Below are positions 1 through 4,977 of a stretch of DNA of 7,502 nt, one piece after another; position 1 is the first letter of the stretch, and each line of letters begins with the position of its first letter. The notes beneath the pieces are model-generated. The model ran no database searches. It saw only the letters and a program-made list of their open reading frames with translations, and was not told where the DNA came from. Both the position numbers and the translations under genes were made by a program. The stretch comes from Calditrichaceae bacterium (GTDB lineage: Bacteria > Calditrichota > Calditrichia > Calditrichales > Calditrichaceae): NCBI GenBank assembly GCA_030622395.1, contig JAUXGF010000134.1, positions 1 through 7,502 on the forward strand, written 5' to 3'.

Positions 1-20
1 CAAATTAATTAATGAAAGCG

Positions 21-161
21 ATACTGGATGCTTGATACTTGATGCTGGTTGGAGCGGAGCGTAAATCCCGCACTTGCGGGAATACCGATTACCAATTACT
101 GGATGAGGGGATGTTTGAGTTTTATATCCAGTATTTCCGACCAGCATCCAATATCCAGTAT
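21..161. repeat. Inverted pair of heptamer repeat arrays around a GC-rich hairpin
   Basis: Positions 21-48 read as four consecutive 7-bp units: ATACTGG, ATGCTTG, ATACTTG, ATGCTGG. The opposite orientation appears at 128-134 (CCAGTAT) and at 141-161 as CCAGCAT, CCAATAT, CCAGTAT. The two arrays are therefore inverted relative to each other and could fold into a long imperfect stem. Between them lies a perfect short hairpin at 66-81 (TCCCGCA, CT loop offset, TGCGGGA arms) and one further isolated unit near 94-101. All of this is seen directly. Heptameric tandem repeats of this style are known in some cyanobacteria and Bacteroidota; placing this one in a named family is not possible here. An open frame that crosses the array looks like a by-product of the repeat, not a gene. 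Confidence 0.75.
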
Positions 162-165
162 CTAT

Positions 166-193
166 TTGAATAAAACATTAAAATTTCTATACA
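166..193 (+). promoter_or_regulatory. Candidate sigma-70-type promoter for the 237-869 gene
   Basis: TTGAAT at 166-171 and TATACA at 188-193 are separated by 16 bp, each matching four of six consensus positions. Transcription would begin near 200, leaving a leader of about 35 nt before the ATG at 237. The region is AT-rich, so a chance match is quite possible, and FCB-group bacteria can use a different -35/-7 consensus. Confidence 0.25.
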
Positions 194-236
194 AGAACAT
201 AGAATCTAAAATCATTCTTATTGCGGCGGATAACAA

Positions 237-869
237 ATGGATAATTTGCAGGAATTGTATGATTATTATATTCAGACAGAACCGTCTGAGGGAAAGATTA
301 AATCAGCGACTAATCTTTTAATACATATTTGTCAGGCGCTTAATATAAATTCACCGGAAGAGGTAACAACAGATTTATTTACAGAAATTCCTTCTGCTAT
401 TGATAAATTTTATAAATCATCTCATCATAAAGCAATACAGCATAAAAGTACACTAGCGGAAATGATTGGCAGATATGGACCGAGAGACGGCTGGAAAAAA
501 ACTATTGATATATTGCTAAATGATAAAGATGAAAATCTTCGGCAGTTTACTTTACTTTCGATGCAATTCTATAGTCTTATCGATCCGCTTAAAACTATCC
601 CTTATATAGAAAGATACAAGTCTTCGGACGATAGATTAATGAGAAATGTATCCGCAAATTTTATATGCAAAACACTGTGTTCGGAAAAATCGGAAATAAT
701 TAAACCAATCCTGATCCGTTGGGCACAGGAAGGCGATTTACCTTTTATTGAGGAAATTGCAAAAAGCTTGCAAAATCATTTTAATCGCAGCGCTAAAATT
801 AAAGTTGACAATAAAGCTCAGTTAATTTATGATTGGATTATTCAAGAGTTTAATTTAGATAAAAATTGA
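237..869 (+). CDS. Hypothetical helical protein, possibly HEAT-like
   Basis: A 210-residue protein with no signal peptide or membrane segment, so probably cytosolic. I do not recognise a specific family. Residues 1-60 form a short helical segment (acidic start, then ATNLLIHICQAL). It loosely recalls the SAM-like core-binding fold at the N terminus of tyrosine recombinases, but no recombinase catalytic domain follows. Residues 65-190 are regular amphipathic helices with spacing like HEAT or AlkD-type repeats: a GPRDGWKKTIDILL segment, then a NLRQFTLLSMQFY segment, then RLMRNVSANFI. No catalytic motif stands out. The ATG at 237 was chosen because GGCGGA lies 6 nt upstream; a longer overlapping frame in another phase is repeat-derived. 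It stands alone, with 236 nt before the next gene. HEAT-like protein-protein or nucleic-acid binding is an inference only. Confidence 0.75.
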   Translation: MDNLQELYDYYIQTEPSEGKIKSATNLLIHICQALNINSPEEVTTDLFTEIPSAIDKFYKSSHHKAIQHKSTLAEMIGRYGPRDGWKKTIDILLNDKDENLRQFTLLSMQFYSLIDPLKTIPYIERYKSSDDRLMRNVSANFICKTLCSEKSEIIKPILIRWAQEGDLPFIEEIAKSLQNHFNRSAKIKVDNKAQLIYDWIIQEFNLDKN

Positions 870-892
870 TATTAGTTCTTTACATTTCAAAT

Positions 893-919
893 TTGACACA
901 ATACGAGGGGTGTTACAAT
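893..919 (+). promoter_or_regulatory. Candidate promoter upstream of the TPR lipoprotein gene
   Basis: A perfect TTGACA at 893-898 is followed after 15 bp by TACAAT at 914-919 (five of six). The spacing is shorter than the usual 17 bp, which weakens the call. A transcript from here would read through the dispersed repeat at 931-1036 into the gene at 1106, giving it a long structured leader of about 180 nt. Confidence 0.35.
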
Positions 920-930
920 ATCTTAATCAT

Positions 931-1036
931 CAGCAAGGATTTACAGTCCCGAGTTCGGGACGAACTGTTTATAGAAAAAAATAACCCCAAAAAATGGAAA
1001 GCCCACCAGCCGGCGGGCGGTATGAAATTTTGAATT
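931..1036 (+). repeat. Dispersed hairpin-rich intergenic repeat, copy 1
   Basis: This stretch and 2753-2891 share the same order of blocks: CAGCAAGGATTTACAG, a short hairpin, a TGTTT(A/G)TAGAAAAA block, ATAACCCCAAAAAA or its equivalent, a second GC-rich hairpin, then ATGAAATTTTGAATT. In this copy the first hairpin is a perfect 7-bp stem with a 2-nt loop (946-952 with 955-961). The second lies at 1001-1018 (GCCC with GGGC around GCCGGC). Loop and stem bases differ between copies while pairing is kept, which suggests that structure, not coding, is conserved. It contains no gene and no transposase. Its mobility and family are unknown from this window. Confidence 0.8.
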
Positions 1037-1041
1037 GATGC

Positions 1042-1072
1042 CTGTCCCCTTCTCTCTATCTGATCGGGACAG
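1042..1072. repeat. Short hairpin following repeat copy 1
   Basis: CTGTCCC at 1042-1048 pairs perfectly with GGGACAG at 1066-1072 across a 17-nt pyrimidine-rich loop. It is followed by an A run, not a T run, so it is not a forward intrinsic terminator. It lies about 33 nt before the ATG of the TPR gene, where a hairpin in the mRNA leader could affect initiation; that effect is inference. Confidence 0.4.
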
Positions 1073-1105
1073 AAAAAAAGTTATTCATATAATTTCTTTA
1101 TAGAT

Positions 1106-2095
1106 ATGTCTTTTAAATTTATTAAAAATGTTTTTATTATATTTTTATTTACCTGCCTTGTTATATCGTGCTATCGGCAAGTAACATTCCAATCTAAGCC
1201 GAATGATCATAATTCAGCTTTTAGGTTTTATTCTAACGCCGTTAAACTATACAATGAAGCAAATTATGATAAAGCATTGCCTCAAATTAATAAGGCTATT
1301 GACCTTAACGCCCGTATCTCAAAATATTACCACCTAAAAGCAAATATTCTGCAGAAATCAAATAGACCGGATGAAGCGCTGACCGCCTTTGATCAGGTCT
1401 TAGCTCTCCGTTCATTTAATCCGGAAGTCTCAGAAAAAATGGGACTTATATACGCTCGAAAAAAAAATTACTATAAAGCTATTCAAAAAATGAAGAAGGC
1501 TCTTGCGCAAAAGCCAAATTATCACCATCTTTTGATTAATATCGCGGAATATTATTGGGAATTAGGGAAATATGAATTTGCTTATAATTTTGCAAGATCG
1601 TATAAAAAGCAGGTGAATAAAGAACAAGCGGAAATATATCCTGATTATTATAGGGTTATTGGGAAGATATTTTTTAAAAGAAAAGACTTTACCGGGGCGG
1701 CAAATTTTTTCGATAAAATTGAGTCCTCTAAAATGCTTAATCCGGATGAGATAAAAATAGTAATATACTCATATTTTAAAGCGCGGCAATTTGATAAAGC
1801 TTACGAATATATATCAAACTTAACTGATGATAAAATTACTATCGGCAATTTGTATTTTTTCCGTAGTTTGTATTATTATCACAAAGCTAATTTTAATGAC
1901 GCCCAAACCCAATTTGAATACGCAATAAAAAATAATACCGATGAAACGCTTGTATATTTTTATTTAGGGAAAATCTACATGCAAAACGAGAATCACGAAA
2001 AGGCGCGCCAAATGTTCAAACTGTACAGGGATAAAGCCGGTAAATTTGAATTAGAAGAGAACACCGAATTCTCGACGTTACTGCTTGATAATTGA
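1106..2095 (+). CDS. TPR-repeat lipoprotein
   Basis: A 329-residue protein. Residues 1-22 are a lipoprotein signal: a lysine-containing start, the hydrophobic run VFIIFLFTCLVI, then lipobox VISC with Cys22 as the predicted lipidated residue. The mature protein should therefore be anchored on the periplasmic side of a membrane. From about residue 38 to the end it is built of tetratricopeptide repeats. Clear units lie at about 38-71 (YNEANYDKALPQINKAIDLN), 72-105 (SNRPDEALTAFDQVL), 106-139 (KKNYYKAIQKMKKALAQKP) and 140-170. Weaker units lie at 180-240, 248-277 and 282-310. TPRs are protein-interaction scaffolds; no catalytic motif is visible and the partner is unknown. No strong Shine-Dalgarno site precedes the ATG, but the signal peptide beginning there supports this start. 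The stop lies very close to, or overlaps, the start of the next gene, so the two are probably co-transcribed. Confidence 0.88.
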   Translation: MSFKFIKNVFIIFLFTCLVISCYRQVTFQSKPNDHNSAFRFYSNAVKLYNEANYDKALPQINKAIDLNARISKYYHLKANILQKSNRPDEALTAFDQVLALRSFNPEVSEKMGLIYARKKNYYKAIQKMKKALAQKPNYHHLLINIAEYYWELGKYEFAYNFARSYKKQVNKEQAEIYPDYYRVIGKIFFKRKDFTGAANFFDKIESSKMLNPDEIKIVIYSYFKARQFDKAYEYISNLTDDKITIGNLYFFRSLYYYHKANFNDAQTQFEYAIKNNTDETLVYFYLGKIYMQNENHEKARQMFKLYRDKAGKFELEENTEFSTLLLDN

Positions 2096-2107
2096 TTAAT
2101 ATTTTTT

Positions 2108-2112
2108 GGAGA
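2108..2112 (+). promoter_or_regulatory. Ribosome binding site that favours a TTG start at 2122
   Basis: GGAGA at 2108-2112 sits 9 nt before an in-frame TTG at 2122. The longer alternative start, a TTG at 2092 that overlaps the upstream stop by 4 nt (TTGA), has no Shine-Dalgarno-like sequence ahead of it. Confidence 0.5.
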
Positions 2113-2121
2113 ATAAGTCCA

Positions 2122-2508
2122 TTGTTTAGGGAAATTAATCAAGCTTTATTAAAAAAAACAGAATCTGAATTAAATAAAAGATGGTTCAGAGACGTAGACC
2201 GCAATTGTGATTTATTTATCTGGCAGAATATTGATAATGAAGTTGTCAAATTCCAATTTTGGCATGATGACGTTCTTTTAGAATGGGATATCGGTAAAGG
2301 AATTAGAACCGGGAAAATGGATGTGAATACAGGAGCGTTTATGAACTATCAGGCTCCGATCTTTAGATATCACGATAATTTTGATAGAGATATTATATTA
2401 ACCATTCGTAGTTTAATAAACGGAATAGAGGGCAATAATTCCTCAGGTAATATTCTTGACATTATAGTGACGGAACTGGAAAGGATGAGTTTCAAACTTA
2501 GAGTATAA
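2122..2508 (+). CDS. Hypothetical protein paired with the TPR lipoprotein
   Basis: A protein of 128 residues from the TTG at 2122, or 138 from the TTG at 2092. I chose 2122 because of the GGAGA site upstream; translational coupling through the TTGA overlap at 2092 remains possible. It has no signal peptide or membrane segment. The N-terminal third is a charged helix (REINQALLKKTESELNKRW). The middle looks beta-rich and is dense in aromatics: LFIWQN, KFQFWHDD and LLEWDIGKGIRTGK would form an antiparallel sheet. The C-terminal third is helical (IILTIRSLIN, then ILDIIVTELERM). Four tryptophans in a protein this small are notable. I do not recognise the family. Its position straight after the TPR lipoprotein gene implies shared expression, although the two products would occupy different compartments. 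Confidence 0.7.
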   Translation: MFREINQALLKKTESELNKRWFRDVDRNCDLFIWQNIDNEVVKFQFWHDDVLLEWDIGKGIRTGKMDVNTGAFMNYQAPIFRYHDNFDRDIILTIRSLINGIEGNNSSGNILDIIVTELERMSFKLRV

Positions 2509-2559
2509 TAACGAAACCGCTGTCTATTGTGTGAACAATATGGCTTAAAGATTAAGAAT

Positions 2560-2615
2560 AGGAATTAGGAAGTAAGAATTAGGAAGTAGGAAGTAAGAAG
2601 TAAGAAGTAGGAATT
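2560..2615. repeat. Heptamer tandem repeat array (ARGAAKT x 8)
   Basis: Eight consecutive 7-bp units run without interruption: AGGAATT, AGGAAGT, AAGAATT, AGGAAGT, AGGAAGT, AAGAAGT, AAGAAGT, AGGAATT. A degenerate unit lies on each side. It is purely intergenic, 51 nt after the preceding stop and next to a probable terminator. It has the same 7-bp period as the arrays at 21-161 but a different unit sequence. Confidence 0.85.
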
Positions 2616-2618
2616 GGG

Positions 2619-2659
2619 AAACGTGAAGGGTGGCTGGGGCGCTTTTCACGTTTTTTTTT
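2619..2659 (+). terminator. Probable intrinsic terminator after the 2122-2508 gene
   Basis: AAACGTGAA at 2619-2627 is perfectly complementary to TTCACGTTT at 2645-2653, with a 17-nt GC-rich loop, and a run of nine T begins at 2651. The stem is only moderately GC-rich and the loop is long, which lowers confidence. Its placement about 110 nt downstream of the last gene of the left block is right for ending the TPR transcript and separating it from the R-M operon. Confidence 0.55.
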
Positions 2660-2752
2660 GTTTAGGGGTTGTTGGGAGAAAAGATTCTGCGCGAGAATTA
2701 GAAATTGGAAATTTTAGAGGGGATATTTTGGGATATAATAAATTCTACTAAC

Positions 2753-2891
2753 CAGCAAGGATTTACAGTCCCAGCGGGACGAAATGTTTGTAGAAAAAGA
2801 TAACCCCAAAAAACCGGAAGCCCCGTTCCCACTCCACAGGAGTCCCCGTGGGACAGGAAGGCTGCGCCCGGGCGGCATGAAATTTTGAATT
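2753..2891 (+). repeat. Dispersed hairpin-rich intergenic repeat, copy 2 (enlarged)
   Basis: Second copy of the repeat at 931-1036, in the same orientation and with the same block order. Its first hairpin is GTCCC-AGC-GGGAC (2768-2780). The second hairpin block is much longer than in copy 1: between AGCCCC near 2819 and GGGCGGCATGA near 2870 lies extra palindromic sequence. That extra sequence contains ACTCC-ACA-GGAGT (2831-2843), enclosed by GTTCCCAC/GTGGGAC arms (2825-2832, 2848-2854). This looks like a second palindrome nested in the first. No protein-coding content is convincing; a reverse-strand frame that covers it is composed of repeat and AT-rich spacer. Confidence 0.8.
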
Positions 2892-3126
2892 TATGGAACA
2901 TAGATAAATGGAATGGTGAAGAATTGGATTTATTATTTGAAATTTGTTTTTTCCAGTTTATCTGGCTTAGGAATGTTATAACATGTCTATTAGTATTGAT
3001 AATAATAGTTATATGCTTATCGTTTTTCTTTAAAATTTTAATATAAAAATACAATCCCATTTCTAATTTCAGTATATTCATTATTGTTTTTAAAATGAAA
3101 CACTAACCCAAAAAAAGAGACTCTGA
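2892..3126 (+). other. AT-rich leader region upstream of hsdM
   Basis: About 235 bp of strongly AT-rich sequence lies between the dispersed repeat and the hsdM start codon. It must contain the operon promoter unless transcription enters from upstream, which the terminator at 2619-2659 argues against. I cannot pick a single convincing -35/-10 pair. A TTGATA at 2996-3001 lacks a good partner. The 12-bp palindrome at 2973-2984 is the most distinctive element. A frame ending at 3046 would encode a short hydrophobic segment, but it has no good start codon (see findings). Confidence 0.5.
2973..2984. promoter_or_regulatory. 12-bp perfect palindrome, candidate operator
   Basis: ATGTTATAACAT is a perfect 12-bp palindrome 142 bp upstream of the hsdM ATG. 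It contains a -10-like TATAAC on the top strand. Dimeric regulators bind sites of this kind, and type I R-M operons are sometimes transcriptionally controlled. The link to the DNA-binding protein at 6317-7336 is speculation. AT-rich palindromes of this length also arise by chance fairly often. Confidence 0.25.
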
Positions 3127-4977
3127 ATGACTGGCATTAACTTCAAAGAGAAAGCCAACCTAATTTGGTCTGTAGCAGACCTGTTGCGCGGCGATTACAA
3201 ACAATCTGATTACGGAAAAGTCATTTTACCGATGACTGTTCTGAGACGATTAGATTGCGTACTTGCCCCAACCAAACAAAAAGTGCTCGATTACCTGCCA
3301 AAGGTGGAAAATCTGTCCGATAGTGCAAAGGATTTAACGCTCAACAAAGTTGCAGGATTTAATTTCCACAATCGCAGTCAGTATAATTTTGAAAAATTGA
3401 AAGCAGACCCCAATAATGTCGCCGCCAATCTTCGTAATTTTATAAACGGCTTTTCGGTAGGCGCCCGCGATATTATCGAATATTTTAAATTTGACGACCA
3501 CATCGAACGAATGGACGACCCACAATCTGATATCTTGTTTCAGGTAGTAAAAGAGTTCGCGGAAATTGATTTATCTAATATGGGCTCAATGGAAATGGGC
3601 TACGTGTTTGAAGAACTTATCCGCAGATTTGCCGAGCAAAGCAATGAAACTGCCGGTGAGCATTTCACCCCGCGCGAAGTAATCCGTTTAATAGTTAACC
3701 TGCTTTTTAATAGCGACCGGGAAATTCTCACCCAAAAAGGAATCGTCAAAACCCTTTACGATCCGGCCTGCGGAACGGGCGGAATGCTCTCTGTTGGCGA
3801 AATGCATTTATGCGATAGTGAAAATGGATTAAACCCGGACGCCAAGCTGGAAGTATTTGGCCAGGAAATCAATCCCGAATCTTACGCCATCTGTAAATCG
3901 GATATGCTGATAAAGGGGCAAAATCCGGCTAATATTAAATTTGGCAACACTTTTACCGCTGACGGACTGGAAGATGAAAATTTTGATTATATGCTTTCCA
4001 ATCCGCCTTTTGGCGTGGACTGGAAAAAAGCGCTGAAAATAATTAAAGACGAACACGAAACAAAGAAATTTGCCGGACGCTTCGGCGCAGGACTTCCGCG
4101 TATTAATGACGGTTCACTACTTTTCCTGCAAAATATGATTTCTAAAATGAAAGCAACATCCCCCTGGCCCCCTTCAAAGGGGGAAGGTGGCAGCCGCATT
4201 GGCATTGTCTTTAACGGTTCGCCCTTGTTTACCGGGCAGGCCGGCAGCGGCGAGAGTGAAATACGCAAATGGATTATTGAAAATGACTGGCTGGAAGCGA
4301 TTGTCGCCCTGCCTGACCAGCTTTTTTACAATACCGGTATTTCCACTTATATCTGGATTGTTACCAACCACAAAAGCGCGGAACGCAAAGGCAAAATCCA
4401 ATTGATAAACGCAACCGGCGCCAAAGACGAAGAATTGATGAAGGAAGGACAACGAGACGCCAATCGCTTTTGGGAAAAGATGAGCCGCAGCCTGGGCAAC
4501 AAGCGAAAATATATCCCGGAAAACGGCAACGAAAAAGGTATTGGCTTAATCAGTAAAATTTACGGTGATTTTGAAGAAGATGATTTCGGTAAAATTTATC
4601 CCAATAAATTCTTTGGTTACTGGCGTATTACGGTTGAACAACCTTTGAAAGATGAAAACAGTAAAATTGAAACCGACCGTGGCGGCAAACCCAAAGCGGA
4701 CAGTAATTTACGTGACTATGAAAACATTCCCTTTTTACGCAAAAATGCCAACGGAAATTTAGTTGACCAAACCATAGAAGAATATTTTGAGCGTGAAGTA
4801 AAACCGCACCTGCCTGACGCCTGGATTGACCACAGCAAAACCAAAACCGGTTACGAAATAAATTTTACCAAATATTTTTACGAGTTTAAACCACTGCGCT
4901 CTTTAGCAGAAATTAAAACCGATATCCTGGCCCTGGAAGAAGAAACCTTGGATTTGGAAAAGAAGGTGCTGGATTAA
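3127..4977 (+). CDS. hsdM: Type I restriction-modification system methyltransferase subunit HsdM
   Basis: A 616-residue N6-adenine methyltransferase subunit. With HsdS it forms the methylase that protects host DNA; with HsdR it forms the restriction enzyme. The N-terminal HsdM domain (about 8-145) opens with IWSVADLLRGDYKQSDYGKV and LRRLDCVL. The methylase domain follows: GEHFTPREV at 177-185, AdoMet-binding motif I DPACGTGGM at 212-220, and catalytic motif IV NPPF at 292-295. Further conserved blocks are FNGSPLFTG (362-370), GSGESEIRKWI (373-383) and ALPDQLFYNTGI (394-405). The C terminus is a helical tail (about 593-616), which in this family contacts HsdS. All catalytic motifs are intact. 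Residues 344-353 are encoded by a GC-rich palindromic repeat that looks like an in-frame insertion. The ATG has a weak AGAGA site 6 nt upstream. The stop overlaps the hsdS ATG by one base (TAATG). Confidence 0.97.
   Translation: MTGINFKEKANLIWSVADLLRGDYKQSDYGKVILPMTVLRRLDCVLAPTKQKVLDYLPKVENLSDSAKDLTLNKVAGFNFHNRSQYNFEKLKADPNNVAANLRNFINGFSVGARDIIEYFKFDDHIERMDDPQSDILFQVVKEFAEIDLSNMGSMEMGYVFEELIRRFAEQSNETAGEHFTPREVIRLIVNLLFNSDREILTQKGIVKTLYDPACGTGGMLSVGEMHLCDSENGLNPDAKLEVFGQEINPESYAICKSDMLIKGQNPANIKFGNTFTADGLEDENFDYMLSNPPFGVDWKKALKIIKDEHETKKFAGRFGAGLPRINDGSLLFLQNMISKMKATSPWPPSKGEGGSRIGIVFNGSPLFTGQAGSGESEIRKWIIENDWLEAIVALPDQLFYNTGISTYIWIVTNHKSAERKGKIQLINATGAKDEELMKEGQRDANRFWEKMSRSLGNKRKYIPENGNEKGIGLISKIYGDFEEDDFGKIYPNKFFGYWRITVEQPLKDENSKIETDRGGKPKADSNLRDYENIPFLRKNANGNLVDQTIEEYFEREVKPHLPDAWIDHSKTKTGYEINFTKYFYEFKPLRSLAEIKTDILALEEETLDLEKKVLD
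4156..4185 (-). repeat. Palindromic mini-element inside hsdM, in frame
   Basis: Read on the minus strand this is TTCCCCCTTTGAAGGGGG, then CCA, then GGGGGATGT. The same 18-nt and 9-nt blocks occur on the plus strand at 5611-5642 in hsdS, with a 5-nt instead of 3-nt joint. The hairpin core is CCCCCTT-CA-AAGGGGG at 4168-4183. It spans exactly ten codons (residues 344-353, TSPWPPSKGE). It lies between the conserved helix ending MISKMK and the block GGSRIGIVFNGSP, where relatives known to me have a shorter variable loop. An in-frame insertion of a mobile palindromic repeat is the simplest reading. Confidence 0.8.

Noticed and set aside
49..321. Plus-strand open frame of 90 codons overlapping the start of the 237-869 gene
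   Set aside because: Its first third is translated repeat, it overlaps the better-supported gene in another phase, and its composition is not protein-like.
1042..1072. Hairpin before the TPR gene as a terminator for the 237-869 gene
   Set aside because: It is followed by an A run, has a long loop, and lies about 170 nt after the stop beyond a candidate promoter.
2560..2615. Heptamer array as a CRISPR array
   Set aside because: The units are 7 bp and directly adjacent, without spacers, and no cas gene is present.
2698..3081. Minus-strand open frame of 127 codons in the hsdM upstream region
   Set aside because: It runs through dispersed repeat copy 2 and AT-rich leader, has no recognisable domain or ribosome site, and opposes the operon promoter region.
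4160..4185. GC-rich hairpin in hsdM as an intrinsic terminator
   Set aside because: No T run follows on either strand and the same sequence recurs in hsdS in the opposite orientation, so it is a repeat.
3987..4529. Overlapping reverse and forward open frames inside hsdM
   Set aside because: They lie wholly within the clearly conserved hsdM reading frame and include its palindromic repeat; they are shadow frames.
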